A stretch of DNA of 64,000 nt. It comes from an archaeon (GTDB lineage Archaea; Thermoproteota; Nitrososphaeria; Nitrososphaerales; Gagatemarchaeaceae). The notes under the pieces are model-generated. The model searched no databases and was not told the DNA's origin. It worked only from the letters and a program-made list of their open reading frames with translations. The stretch is from the NCBI GenBank assembly GCA_016432545.1, contig CP066694.1, forward strand, positions 1,116,001-1,180,000. Direction: 5' to 3'. Shown piece after piece: positions 33,171 to 41,826 of the stretch. Both the position numbers and the translations under genes were made by a program. The stretch's first letter is position 1, and each line of letters opens with the position of its first letter.

Positions 33171-33321
33171 ATTCTAACCTAGGTCGTTCGGACAGGGCCC
33201 GAACAGCCGTTCGGACGCAGACAACTAAATAAATGTCTCATACTCACACCATTCCCACAGAAGACTCGATGTCGGACCCAGCTGATTCTCCAGAACCCTG
33301 AGCGATTGATGATCCTACTAC

Positions 33322-33816
33322 TTGTCTGATCCTGCGTACGTCCTCGACTCCACTGCGTTCTATGCCGGCATTCCCTACCAGGGTAACGGCCGATACTTCA
33401 CGACCTACCTCGTCCTCGAGGAGGTAAGGCACCACAACGTGGGTTCGTCGCTCATCCATTCGCGCGTACAGGTCACAGAGCCCTCGCCCGAGTCGCTCGC
33501 CCGGGTCAAGTCGACTGCCGCCAAGACCGGGGACATCGGCGCCCTCTCGCAGACTGACGTCTCCCTCCTCGCTCTTGCCCTCGACATGGTCCATGCGGAC
33601 GGTGGCGCCAGCCTCGTGACCGACGACTTCGCAGTCCGCAACGTTGCCGAGGTCCTCTCGATACCCCTTGCCCAGACCTCTCTCAAGGGCGGCGAGTGGA
33701 AGAACATCACCTGGAAGATCTACTGTCGCGGCTGCGGCAGGGAGTACACCAACCCCAAGCTGACCGTCTGTCCGGTCTGCGGGACGCAGCTCGCCCGCAA
33801 GGCCGCGAGCGGATGA
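33322..33816 (+). CDS. nob1: rRNA maturation endonuclease Nob1
   Basis: 164 residues from TTG 33322. Cleaves the 3' end of small-subunit rRNA. The PIN domain has acidic residues in YVLDSTAFYAG, LVLEEVRHHNV, ALSQTDVSLLALAL and LVTDDFAVRNVAEVL, the four expected metal ligands. The C-terminal zinc ribbon is IYCRGCGREY and CPVCGTQL. Upstream, AAATAAATG near 33227 may act as promoter, about 90 nt away. Confidence 0.94.
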   Translation: MSDPAYVLDSTAFYAGIPYQGNGRYFTTYLVLEEVRHHNVGSSLIHSRVQVTEPSPESLARVKSTAAKTGDIGALSQTDVSLLALALDMVHADGGASLVTDDFAVRNVAEVLSIPLAQTSLKGGEWKNITWKIYCRGCGREYTNPKLTVCPVCGTQLARKAASG

Positions 33817-33831
33817 TTCATCTCCCACAAG

Positions 33832-34497
33832 TCAACCCGCAACCAGCAGGTAGACTCCCACCGCCGCGATAGTCAGACCCACGAGCGCGTCATTGTACTT
33901 CGGCGGAACCCTCGCGAGGGCCTTCGAGAGTCCCGCTGATCCTGCAGATACCAAGACCAAGAGAGTAGCAATCGAAAAGAAGGCGAAGACTACCGAGACC
34001 TCCACCGCAAGGCCCAGCCCTACCGGGACCGCGACGAGGAAGATCGGAAGTGCGCTGAGGTCAGGGGACAGAGCGGCGCCCAGCACAGCGAAGTATCTGA
34101 CGCTGCTGCCGATCGAACCCCCAATCCTCCGGGCCTCGTCCTTTGCCAGCTTCTCGTAGTCGACTGGCCTTCCCGTCCTCAGGGCGAAGGCCGCATAACC
34201 AAGTCCGGCAATCACCATGATCAGGCCTGTCCCCTCGGCCAGGTAGGAAGCGGCACTCCCGGACAGTGTCAGCCCAAAGATCACTATGCCCAACCCCAAG
34301 AGAATCGAGAGCGAGATGTGCCCGACTGCGGTGGCAAGGGCGACCAAGAGCAACCTGCCCCGGCTCCACCCTGAGGTCCTTCCAAGGACGATCAAGGTGA
34401 CCCAGTGGTCGGGGGCTGACATGTGGATAGTACCCACCAATGCGGCTCCAAGAAGCAGGGGGCTAAAGTCAGGCAAGGCCGGGCTCACTCCTGGCAC
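33832..34497 (-). CDS. NicO/RcnA-like membrane transporter
   Basis: 221 residues, about six transmembrane helices. The first carries GTIHMSAPDHWVTLIVLGR, an H-x5-DH motif like that of nickel/cobalt transporters of the NicO/RcnA and HupE/UreJ group, and the second TAVGHISLSILLGLGIVI, with another His. A charged central loop (DYEKLAKDEARRIGG) separates two halves. I infer a divalent-metal exporter or importer; substrate unknown. It is convergent with nob1, 15 nt between stops. Confidence 0.7.
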   Translation of the reverse strand: MPGVSPALPDFSPLLLGAALVGTIHMSAPDHWVTLIVLGRTSGWSRGRLLLVALATAVGHISLSILLGLGIVIFGLTLSGSAASYLAEGTGLIMVIAGLGYAAFALRTGRPVDYEKLAKDEARRIGGSIGSSVRYFAVLGAALSPDLSALPIFLVAVPVGLGLAVEVSVVFAFFSIATLLVLVSAGSAGLSKALARVPPKYNDALVGLTIAAVGVYLLVAG

Positions 34498-34584
34498 GAG
34501 GGCTGGAAAAGCCTTCCAAGTGAGAGGGCAGTAACGTGAATGGGTTAGTACGACGATCGTTGTCTTCCCCAGAAGGACAATAGG

Positions 34585-34890
34585 ATGGGTTGGTATCTCT
34601 CAATGGGAATCGATCACGAGGAGATCGAGTTCATCAGCATCTCTTACGGCAATGTCCTTGAAGCCGAGATGCTACAAGAGGTTTTCCCATCACATTTCTG
34701 GCCTCAAGAGAGTTCCATGACTAGCTCGAGTAGTGACGAAGGTGGGGAGTTCGACTTCATAGCAAGTGAAGCGAAAGCGAAGGCTGCCTTTCTGGCATAC
34801 GAGAGCAAGGTAAAAAAATCCGCTTCCTCTGACTTGGCCAATTCCCGGCTGGGGCACTCAATTCTGGAGCTTTTACAATGTAGGACTTGA
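34585..34890 (+). CDS. Hypothetical protein, doubtful
   Basis: An ATG frame of 101 residues, Ser- and Glu-rich (SSMTSSSSDEGGEFDFIAS), with AT-richer codon use than neighbours. No motif, promoter or homologue is recognised. It may be a recently acquired small gene or noise. The sequence from 34890 to 35050 has nothing I can name. Confidence 0.35.
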   Translation: MGWYLSMGIDHEEIEFISISYGNVLEAEMLQEVFPSHFWPQESSMTSSSSDEGGEFDFIASEAKAKAAFLAYESKVKKSASSDLANSRLGHSILELLQCRT

Positions 34891-35082
34891 GCTCCAAAAG
34901 AAGGGCGAGAGGCCTAGAATTAGCATAGGATGACTGTTCTCCTATGCGACGCTAAAGCCAGTCGTAACCCGGAGGCCCCCTACGTAAGGCGCAGGCGCTT
35001 CATCGAAGGTAAAGTCACCAGAACTTAGTTAGTCAGGAATTACTACTATCTTTAAATATGGTTGTAGCCCTTTGGTTGTATA

Positions 35083-36054
35083 GTGGACAAGATGAACAAA
35101 CTCAGAACTTCAGTACTACAGGTTTCCGATAAGTGCCCGAACTGCGGCATGCGCAGGCTCGTCGAGGATGCCAACACCGGCGAGATGACTTGCGCCAACT
35201 GCGGCTTCGTGGTCAGCGAGCGCGCTGTGGACCAGGGCCCCGAATGGAGGTCCTTCTCCGACGGGAAGGGCGAGGACAAGGCGCGCACGGGTGCGCCCAT
35301 ATCAATCACCTACAGGGACATGGGCCTTTCGACGATGATCGGCAAGTCGAACCGCGACCACTCCGGCAGGGCCTTCGCCTCCCCGATGCGCAGCTCAATC
35401 GACAGGCTCCGCAAGTGGGACAACAGGTCTCCGGCCTTCGGCAACCACGAGAAGAACCTCAGTGTCGCCCTCCGCGAGCTCGATAAGATGAGCGACAAGC
35501 TCGCAGTCTCGCAGGCGGTCAAGGAGCGCGCAGCCTACATCTACAGGAAGGCACTCGACAGAGGCCTCCTCAGGGGCCGCTCGATAGTCGGGATCTCAGC
35601 TGCCTCGCTCTACGCCGCATTCCGCGACACCGAGACTCCGAGGACCCTGAAGGACATCGCCGCTGTCAACAACCTCGACAAGAAGGCAGTCGCCAGGGAC
35701 TACCGCATCCTCCTCAGGGAGATGGACATGACGATGCCGGTCGCAGACGCGGCCAAGAACGTGCACCGCATCGCCTCGAAAGTGGGCCTCTCCGAGAGGG
35801 TCGCCCGCAAGGCGATAGAGATCGTCCGCCTCACTGAGAAGAAGGAGATCTCCGCGGGCAAGGCCCCCATGGGCCTGGCGGCCAGCTCACTCTACCTCGC
35901 CGGGGTCATCGAGGGCGAGGTCAAGACGCAGAAGGAGATCGCAGAGGCGGCGGGCGTGACCGAGGTCACGGTCCGCAATAGGTACAAGGGCCTGAGGGCA
36001 GACCTAGGCGCCGAGCTCGGAATGGACGCCGAGCCGAAGATAGTCGCCAGTTAG
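35083..36054 (+). CDS. tfb: Transcription initiation factor TFB
   Basis: Bridges TBP-DNA and RNA polymerase; recognises BRE. 323 residues: N-terminal zinc ribbon KCPNCGMRRLVED with MTCANCGFVVSE, B-reader/linker GPEWRSFSDG, and two cyclin folds (GISAASLYAAFRDTETPRTL; MGLAASSLYLAGVIEGEVKT) with the C-terminal helix-turn-helix EAAGVTEVTVRNRYKGL. Start GTG 35083 is 28 nt from a strong TATA box TTTAAATA at 35051-35058, so it is leaderless. Confidence 0.97.
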   Translation: MDKMNKLRTSVLQVSDKCPNCGMRRLVEDANTGEMTCANCGFVVSERAVDQGPEWRSFSDGKGEDKARTGAPISITYRDMGLSTMIGKSNRDHSGRAFASPMRSSIDRLRKWDNRSPAFGNHEKNLSVALRELDKMSDKLAVSQAVKERAAYIYRKALDRGLLRGRSIVGISAASLYAAFRDTETPRTLKDIAAVNNLDKKAVARDYRILLREMDMTMPVADAAKNVHRIASKVGLSERVARKAIEIVRLTEKKEISAGKAPMGLAASSLYLAGVIEGEVKTQKEIAEAAGVTEVTVRNRYKGLRADLGAELGMDAEPKIVAS

Positions 36055-36117
36055 TCGGCCCCTCCCTTTCTCTTATCTATCCATCAAGTCGCACCCGGGA
36101 CTGGGTAGTCCACACCT

Positions 36118-37398
36118 GTGCAGACTCAGCCCGAGTCGACGACGCCCCAGAAGTCTCCAAGCTACCGGACCCTGTTCGGCAACAGGTCCTTCTCCACCCT
36201 CTGGCTGGCCCAGATAGTCTCCCAATCGGGAGACGCAGTCTTCGACGTCGCGCTGCTTCTCTTCGTCTACAACATCACCCACTCTATCTTCCTGGTGGGC
36301 TTGACCCAGGCGGTCGTCCTCCTCCCGGGGGTCTTCGCCGGGCCAATCGCAGGGGTCTACGCGGACAAGCTCAACCGGAGGGACATCATGATCGTAAGCA
36401 ACGTCGTCCAGGGAGCAATCACCACGGTGGTCGCCGCCCTGTACGTAACGGCCAACCTGGGATACTCCATCATCCTAGTCCTTGTCCTGCTACTCTACAC
36501 CGCGGCCCAGTTCTACCTCGCGGCCAACGGCGCAATCATACCAAAGATCGTGAGCAAGGAGAACCTCGGAGCGGCCAACAGTCTCTTCACCCTCAGCACC
36601 TCCACCAACCAGCTAATCGGATACAGCGTCGGAGGAGTGGTGGTGGCTTCCTTCGGGTACGCAATCCCGATCACCTACGACGCTCTGACTTTCCTCTTCG
36701 CTGCCGGGCTGCTAGGGCTCATCGCGAGGTCCTACGGGCAGTCTCGCCAGGTTGAGGCTGCGGTCCCTGCCGCAACTCCGAGCGGGCCCAGCTTCTGGAC
36801 CAACTTTCGTGAAGGCCTGGCCTACGTCCGGCAGGACAAGCTCTTCCTGCAGCTCATAGTCTTCGGCCTCTTGGTAAATGGCTTCGGGGGAGCGACCTTC
36901 GCCCTACTCGTTCCGTATGCGAAGCAGCATCTGCAGGGCGGCACAGACTCCACCTACGGCTTCCTGCTCTCTGCCTTCCTCTTGGGCACCATCATAGGTT
37001 CGATCGTTGTGGGCAAGGTGAACTTCAGGAACTATGTGGGCAAGTTCCTCTTCTCCGGGATAATCATCTTCGGCGTCCTTCTGAGCATCCTCGGCCTGGT
37101 CACCACGATCCCCATCGCACTCGTCGTCTTCTTCACGATAGGGTCCTTCATCGCAATCGTGAATGTGCCCATCTCGACTCTCATCCAGACGCACATACCC
37201 GGAGAGCTTCTCGGAAGGACAACGACCGTGCTGCGCGCCCTGCTCTCCGCTTCCCAGCCTATCGCGGCCGTTCTCGCTGGCACCATAGCTAGTCTGCTCT
37301 CAATCACGACCGTCTTCATCGGCTCCGGCCTGGTCGTCGCGATAGGCACCGGCGTCCTTTACCTCGTCTTTGCCGAACTGAGAAGCGCAAAGTATTGA
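36118..37398 (+). CDS. Major facilitator superfamily exporter
   Basis: 426 residues with 12 predicted helices. The N-terminal half starts FGNRSFSTLWLAQIVSQSGD and includes the MFS loop 2-3 motif GVYADKLNRRDIMI. A cytoplasmic loop (QSRQVEAAVPAATPSGP) splits the halves. The pattern is that of the EntS-type/MFS_3 exporters, which expel siderophores or drugs. Start GTG 36118 follows the tfb stop by 63 nt. Confidence 0.88.
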   Translation: MQTQPESTTPQKSPSYRTLFGNRSFSTLWLAQIVSQSGDAVFDVALLLFVYNITHSIFLVGLTQAVVLLPGVFAGPIAGVYADKLNRRDIMIVSNVVQGAITTVVAALYVTANLGYSIILVLVLLLYTAAQFYLAANGAIIPKIVSKENLGAANSLFTLSTSTNQLIGYSVGGVVVASFGYAIPITYDALTFLFAAGLLGLIARSYGQSRQVEAAVPAATPSGPSFWTNFREGLAYVRQDKLFLQLIVFGLLVNGFGGATFALLVPYAKQHLQGGTDSTYGFLLSAFLLGTIIGSIVVGKVNFRNYVGKFLFSGIIIFGVLLSILGLVTTIPIALVVFFTIGSFIAIVNVPISTLIQTHIPGELLGRTTTVLRALLSASQPIAAVLAGTIASLLSITTVFIGSGLVVAIGTGVLYLVFAELRSAKY

Positions 37399-37411
37399 GT
37401 AACAAGAAAGA

Positions 37412-37504
37412 TGGACCGGGGGGGAATCGAACCCCCGACCTCGGGACCCTCCTGGGGTTATCCCGCGTGCGAGGCGGGCATTCATACCGCTGAACTACCG
37501 GCCC
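37412..37504 (-). tRNA. tRNA-Ala(CGC) with 20-nt insertion in variable region
   Basis: Read on the minus strand: acceptor GGGCCGG pairs with CCGGTCC and has G3-U70, the alanine identity pair. D arm GTTC...GAAT, anticodon stem CCCGC/GCGGG around loop CTCGCAC (anticodon CGC), and T arm GGGGG-TTCGATT-CCCCC are complete. Between the anticodon stem and variable AGGTC lie 20 extra bases (plus-strand 37442-37461), leaving 73 nt when removed. CCA is not encoded. A TATA-like GTTAAATAA sits 25-33 nt upstream. Confidence 0.93.
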
Positions 37505-37603
37505 TCGAACCGCTTCCGATGCCTGCCTTATTTAACAACGAAGACGGTTTTCTGTTTCGTCCCTCCGAGACCGCTTAAATTCGCCCGGCCTCAGACTGGA
37601 CCG

Positions 37604-38098
37604 TTGGCACTCTACGAGTGGCTCGTCTGGGGACACATAATCAGCATCTTCGGGTTCCTCGTCTCCCACGGCGGATCGTCCATGGCCGTCTTCCGGATCA
37701 AGAAGACCGCAGAGCCTGAGAAGCTGAAGGCCCTCCTCGAGCTCTCGCGCTTCTCCATCGCGTTTTCCTACGTCTTCATCCTGTTGGTCCTGGGCACCGG
37801 GATCAGCCTGGCCTTTCTTGGCGGCTATTGGGGCCAGCTCTGGGTCTGGACCGCGATCGGGGTAGGCTTCCTCACGATGGGACTCATGTATCCGCTCGGC
37901 ACCGGACCTTTCACCAAACTGAGGAGCGCCCTGGGGCTGCCCACCAACCAACGCGGGAAGAAACAAGAGCCTGGGCCTGTCGCTGATCCCCAGCAGATCG
38001 AGGCCCTCGCACGCTCGACCCGCCCGGTGGAGCTTTCCATTGTCGGGGCCGTCGGCATCACCGTCATCGCGTGGCTGATGGTCTTCAAGCCCTTCTAG
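37604..38098 (+). CDS. Four-helix membrane protein
   Basis: 164 residues from TTG 37604, about 24 nt after the TATA-like CTTAAATT. Four hydrophobic segments: WGHIISIFGFLVSHGGSSMA, IAFSYVFILLVLGTGISLAF, VWTAIGVGFLTMGLMYPLG and a C-terminal VELSIVGAVGITVIAWLMVF. The His in the first helix and the overall layout recall DUF2269/CopD-like proteins, similar to the gene at 40012. Function unknown. Confidence 0.75.
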   Translation: MALYEWLVWGHIISIFGFLVSHGGSSMAVFRIKKTAEPEKLKALLELSRFSIAFSYVFILLVLGTGISLAFLGGYWGQLWVWTAIGVGFLTMGLMYPLGTGPFTKLRSALGLPTNQRGKKQEPGPVADPQQIEALARSTRPVELSIVGAVGITVIAWLMVFKPF

Positions 38099-38170
38099 GG
38101 CATCCATCTCATCCGGCCGCCTGGCTCGGGGAAACCCTTTTCCTGTGCACGCCCCGAAGGCCCTCTCAAG

Positions 38171-39391
38171 ATGCCGAACCCCGACCTGGAGGACCGACTC
38201 TTCTGGCTCGCCTCAGAGAAGGAGATCCGGACCGCACAGACGACAGACGCCTACTTCCTGCACTCCAAGAAGGTCCTCCAAAGAAACAACATCGACTCGA
38301 AGGTCGTCATGGAGGTCTACGCACGTGATGTCCCCTACGCGGACAACTGGGGGATCCTCACGGGGGTCTACGAGGCCGCCAAGCTCCTCGAGGGCCTGCC
38401 AATCGACGTCTGGTCCTTCGACGAGGGCTCCGTCTTCGTAGCCGACCGGACGACCGCCATCTATGAGCCCCTCATGGTGATCGAGGGGAAGTACTCCGAC
38501 TTCGTAGAGTACGAGAACCCTCTGCTGGGCCTGCTCTCCTCTTCGACAAGCGTTTCTAGCAGGGCCGCCAGGTTCAGGATCGCCGCCGGCTCCAGACTGC
38601 TCATCAGCTTCGGGACGCGCAGGGTCCACCCCGCCCTCGCCCCAATGGTGGAGCGGGCCTGCTACGTCGCCGGCTTCGACGGCGTCTCCAACGTACTCGG
38701 CGCGAAGCTGCTCAAGTTGGAACCCACAGGCACCATGCCCCACGCACTGGTGCAGATCCTCGGGAGCCAGGAGAGGGCCTGGCGCCTCTTCGACGAGACA
38801 ATCCCCAAGGGGGTCCCCAGGGTCGCGCTCGTCGACACCTTCTGGGACGAGAAGGCAGAGTCGATCAGGGCCTTCGAAGTGCTCGGCACAAGGCTCTGGG
38901 GGGTCCGCCTCGACACCCCGGCTTCGCGCCGCGGGGACTTCCTGAAGATCGCCGAGGAGGTGAGGTGGGAGCTGGACATCCGGGGCGGGAAGAAGGTCAA
39001 GATCATCGCGTCCGGGCGCCTCGACGAAGAGGCCATCTCGAAGCTCAACCCAGTGGTGGACGGGTACGGGGTCGGCACGGCAGTCGCCTATCCCCCTGTG
39101 ATCGACCTCAGCGCCAAGATAGTGGAGGTGACCGAGGGCACCAAGACCGAGTTCAGGGCCAAGCGCGGCGGGCTCGGGGGCCGCAAGACGGTCCAGCGCT
39201 CCCCTGGGTTCAGGGACTTTGTGGCCCAAGGCGGTCCTCCCAAGGCCATCCGCCCTAATGACATGCTGAAGCCCCTCCTCAAGAACGGCAAGATCGTAGG
39301 CAAGATGGACTCGACCGAGGCGGTCCGCTCAAGGGTCCTTTCCGACCTGGAGGCCCTGAAGGGGACGCAGCCCTCCCTTTCCTGGAGGTGA
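38171..39391 (+). CDS. pncB: Nicotinate phosphoribosyltransferase
   Basis: Joins nicotinate and PRPP to nicotinate mononucleotide in NAD salvage. 406 residues: REIRTAQTTDAYFLHSKKVL-type N-terminus, LLGLLSSSTSVSSRAARFRI, FGTRRVHPALAPMVERACYV with the substrate-binding FDGVSNVLGAKL, and DTFWDEKAESIRAF. ATG 38171. The last codons, with TGA 39389-39391, carry a perfect GGAGGTGA that can serve the next gene, pncA. Confidence 0.94.
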   Translation: MPNPDLEDRLFWLASEKEIRTAQTTDAYFLHSKKVLQRNNIDSKVVMEVYARDVPYADNWGILTGVYEAAKLLEGLPIDVWSFDEGSVFVADRTTAIYEPLMVIEGKYSDFVEYENPLLGLLSSSTSVSSRAARFRIAAGSRLLISFGTRRVHPALAPMVERACYVAGFDGVSNVLGAKLLKLEPTGTMPHALVQILGSQERAWRLFDETIPKGVPRVALVDTFWDEKAESIRAFEVLGTRLWGVRLDTPASRRGDFLKIAEEVRWELDIRGGKKVKIIASGRLDEEAISKLNPVVDGYGVGTAVAYPPVIDLSAKIVEVTEGTKTEFRAKRGGLGGRKTVQRSPGFRDFVAQGGPPKAIRPNDMLKPLLKNGKIVGKMDSTEAVRSRVLSDLEALKGTQPSLSWR

Positions 39392-39410
39392 CGCCGGGAC
39401 GCGCCCTGCC

Positions 39411-39983
39411 CTGATCGTTGTGGATATACAGAACGACTTCTGCCCCGGTGGTGCGCTCCCCGTCAAGGGCGGCGACAGAATCATCCCACCACTGAACAAG
39501 GTGATAACGGAGTTTTCACGATCTAACCTTCCCGTTTTCTTCACGCGCGACTGGCATCCGCCCGACCACACCTCGTTCAAGGCCAGAGGAGGCCCCTGGC
39601 CTCCGCACTGCGTACAAGGCACCTGGGGGGCCGAGCTACGCCCAGACCTCAACATTCCTCCTGAGAGTGAGGTCGTCAGCAAGGGGCAAAAGCCAGGCTT
39701 CGAGGCATACTCCGGCTTTCAGGGGACCAACCTGGAGGAGAGGCTCAAGGAGCTCGTAGTCGACGAGGTCTTTGTGTGCGGCCTTGCGACCGACTACTGC
39801 GTCAAGCAGACTACTCTCGACGCCCTCAAGTCTGGGTTCAAAGTCGACGTCCTTGAGGACTGCACCATGGGGGTCAACTTGAAGCCCGACGACTCGCGCC
39901 GAGCGCTCAACGAAGTTTCCTCAAAGGGGGCCCGCCTGCTCGACTCAGCCCGCGTTGCCGAGCTTCTCACCTCCGAGGCTTAA
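39411..39983 (+). CDS. pncA: Nicotinamidase PncA
   Basis: Hydrolyses nicotinamide to nicotinate, feeding pncB. LIVVDIQNDFCPGGAL carries the catalytic Asp; TRDWHPPDHTSFK holds metal-binding His and Asp; EVFVCGLATDYCVKQTTLDA holds the nucleophilic Cys of the DYCV motif. The GTG at 39420 would leave only one residue before the catalytic Asp and lose the first strand. No ATG, GTG or TTG lies upstream in frame; candidates are CTG 39411 or ACG 39399, the latter 7 nt after GGAGGTGA. A single missing C near 39410 would restore a GTG start at 39388. Confidence 0.92.
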   Translation: MIVVDIQNDFCPGGALPVKGGDRIIPPLNKVITEFSRSNLPVFFTRDWHPPDHTSFKARGGPWPPHCVQGTWGAELRPDLNIPPESEVVSKGQKPGFEAYSGFQGTNLEERLKELVVDEVFVCGLATDYCVKQTTLDALKSGFKVDVLEDCTMGVNLKPDDSRRALNEVSSKGARLLDSARVAELLTSEA

Positions 39984-40011
39984 ATAACGAACCTCAGAAA
40001 CCAGGCACTCG

Positions 40012-40524
40012 ATGGTCGCTCCTGTCGTAATCACCATCTTCGCCTACCTGCACATTCTCGCCGGCATCAGCTGGCTAGGTGCGTCGATATTCTTCGTGAT
40101 GGTCCTCGCCCCCGGGCTCCAGAGGTTGAGCCCCCCGACCTCGCTCGAGTTCCTCGCCAAGGTCGGAAGGAAGGCCACCAGATACTTCATGGTCGCTGCC
40201 TCGGCGACGATTCTCTTCGGTCTGATACTCCTCTACTTTGTGATTGACGGCAACTTCTCCTCCCTCACCACGTCGAACTTCGGAATCACGATTACGATCG
40301 GTTTCACGCTAGGGCTGATCGCCTTCCTGGAGTCGGCCCTCCTGATCGTCCCCACGTTCAACAAGGCATACGACGTCGCAGACGAGCTGATCAAGAACCC
40401 GCCCCAGGGCCCGCCGACCGAACTTCAGGCGCTGATGGCCAAGGGAGGGAAGGAAGCGGTCGTAGACCTGGGCCTGCTGCTCGCGGCCGTCGCGTTCATG
40501 GTCGCCTCAGGCTTTCCAATCTAG
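40012..40524 (+). CDS. Four-helix membrane protein (DUF2269/CopD-like)
   Basis: 170 residues from ATG 40012, about 26-30 nt after a TATA box CTTAAATAA. Helices: FAYLHILAGISWLGASIFFV, YFMVAASATILFGLILLYFV, ITIGFTLGLIAFLESALLIV and LGLLLAAVAFMVASGFPI. The first has the H-x6-W pattern of CopD/DUF2269 proteins. A paralogue-like gene is at 37604. Possibly metal- or haem-related; no proof in the sequence. Confidence 0.75.
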   Translation: MVAPVVITIFAYLHILAGISWLGASIFFVMVLAPGLQRLSPPTSLEFLAKVGRKATRYFMVAASATILFGLILLYFVIDGNFSSLTTSNFGITITIGFTLGLIAFLESALLIVPTFNKAYDVADELIKNPPQGPPTELQALMAKGGKEAVVDLGLLLAAVAFMVASGFPI

Positions 40525-40713
40525 AACGAATTGGGCTGGACACGCAGCAGTAGAGTCATCATCCCGGCCCTTTCGGACCAGTCCTGATCGCCCGTCGAAG
40601 CACGCTGCGTGCCAGACCGGAAGCTTTCGGGCGGTTTTTGATATTTATCCGTTCCCAGGACACCAGTCATCCAGTCAGGCTTTTATCCGAAACAATCGGC
40701 CGAGAACCCGGAC

Positions 40714-41157
40714 TTGCAGGAAGACACGGAGTACGTGAACTGGTGGCAGGCGCTCGCGCGCGACCCGGAGTACTACACCCGCACCGAGCAGGGCCAGAAG
40801 GAACTCGCGGAGATGATCCGCAAGGAGTCCGAGCGCCTCATCGAGGACATCGGCAAGAACGTCAAGCACACCAAGGAAGTGATATGGCTCTCGCGGTTCT
40901 GCCCGAAGTGCCAATTCTTCTCCGAGAAGGGGACCAGGGCGAACTGCACCAAGTGGGGGGTCAGGATTGTCAAGCCCTTCCAAGGGCGGGCGATCTGGAA
41001 CCACACCCCTTCGATGTCTGGGTCTAATGAGGGCGAACTCGTCGTAGAGGGAATAGACTGGGACTCACGCTGGAGGGAAATCTCGGACAGGGTCGTTGAG
41101 ATGGCGGTCGACATGGTCAACGGCGGCTTCCCGTACTACTGCTACAAGGGCAAGTAG
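40714..41157 (+). CDS. Cys-containing hypothetical protein
   Basis: 147 residues from TTG 40714, leaderless by its spacing to CTTTTATCC at 40680-40688. The N-terminal half is helical and charged (EMIRKESERLIEDIGKN). The C-terminal half has FCPKCQFFSEKGTRANCTKW and a last Cys in FPYYCYKG, four cysteines that could bind zinc or an Fe-S cluster. No family recognised. A second, similar AT element (ATATTTATCC) lies 40 nt further upstream. Confidence 0.7.
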   Translation: MQEDTEYVNWWQALARDPEYYTRTEQGQKELAEMIRKESERLIEDIGKNVKHTKEVIWLSRFCPKCQFFSEKGTRANCTKWGVRIVKPFQGRAIWNHTPSMSGSNEGELVVEGIDWDSRWREISDRVVEMAVDMVNGGFPYYCYKGK

Positions 41158-41211
41158 CCGTTCAATTCTGTAGGTTCTAAGCCCTGGCGGGCATACTACC
41201 TTCGAAGAAAA

Positions 41212-41478
41212 ATGAGAGCTTGGAAGTGGATAGCACTAATCGCCATAGTGGCGGTGGTGGCGCTCTTCGTCCCCTTCATACCCATGACCAATGGCCAAGG
41301 CCAGTTCTTGGGCGCGCACTACCAGTCGACTTCGACCGTCTCGCCAGCCTACTACGCCTTCCGCTGCGGCTCCTACGTCAACTCCGGAGTCTCAGCGCAG
41401 CTTGCCTCAGGTTACCAGGCCTTCTACCAATACTCCAAGGGCTACACGTTTTCCTGCGTCTACACCAGCGCGGGCTGA
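41212..41478 (+). CDS. Small secreted or membrane-anchored protein
   Basis: 88 residues. A clear signal sequence, MRAWKWIALIAIVAVVALFV, is followed by about 60 extracellular residues rich in Tyr, Ser and Gly with two Cys (FRCGSYVNSG; YTFSCVYTSAG) that could form one disulfide. Function unknown. Nothing else is seen between 41478 and the tRNA at 41603. Confidence 0.65.
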   Translation: MRAWKWIALIAIVAVVALFVPFIPMTNGQGQFLGAHYQSTSTVSPAYYAFRCGSYVNSGVSAQLASGYQAFYQYSKGYTFSCVYTSAG

Positions 41479-41602
41479 GTAGCTCAAACTCCTTACTTTG
41501 ACGCGGGAGGGGGAAACTGCCCCTCCTCCTCCCGCCGCCCCTAGGTGGCAGCGGAACAGTCATGCAATGTCAGGCTTACCTTGAACGGCTTCTGAATCGA
41601 GG

Positions 41603-41677
41603 GGCCGCGAGTGGGATTTGAGCCCACGTCAAGAGGTCCACAGCCTCCTATGCTTACCAAGCTACACTATCGCGGCC
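41603..41677 (-). tRNA. tRNA-His(GTG) with encoded G-1
   Basis: On the minus strand, acceptor GCCGCGA/TCGCGGC is preceded by an encoded G(-1) opposite C73, the histidine identity pair. D arm GTGT/GCAT, anticodon stem GGAGG/CCTCT with loop CTGTGGA (anticodon GTG), and T arm GTGGG-CTCAAAT-CCCAC. No intron and no CCA. A TATA-like AATTTAAGG lies about 27-36 nt upstream of the 5' end. Confidence 0.95.
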
Positions 41678-41775
41678 ACGGAATCGGACCTTCGGACGAA
41701 GACGCCTTAAATTGTTAGGTCCAAGATTGGCTGCCTGCTTTCATACGATCCCACCGGGAAAATAATGATGGAGGG

Positions 41776-41798
41776 TGGTTGACTCTAAGAATCAACCA
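41776..41798. terminator. Inverted repeat after the TRAM gene
   Basis: TGGTTGA and TCAACCA form a 7-bp stem with a 9-nt loop, 29 nt beyond the TRAM-protein stop and upstream of the tRNA-His promoter. There is no long T run, so the terminator assignment is tentative. Confidence 0.35.
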
Positions 41799-41826
41799 TC
41801 TTCACAACTGAGGACTAGCCCAGCTA

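Noticed and set aside
37412-37504. Reading the tRNA-Ala as a class II tRNA with a long variable arm
   Set aside because: The anticodon CGC and G3-U70 identify alanine, which has a short variable loop; removing 20 nt gives a normal 73-nt tRNA.
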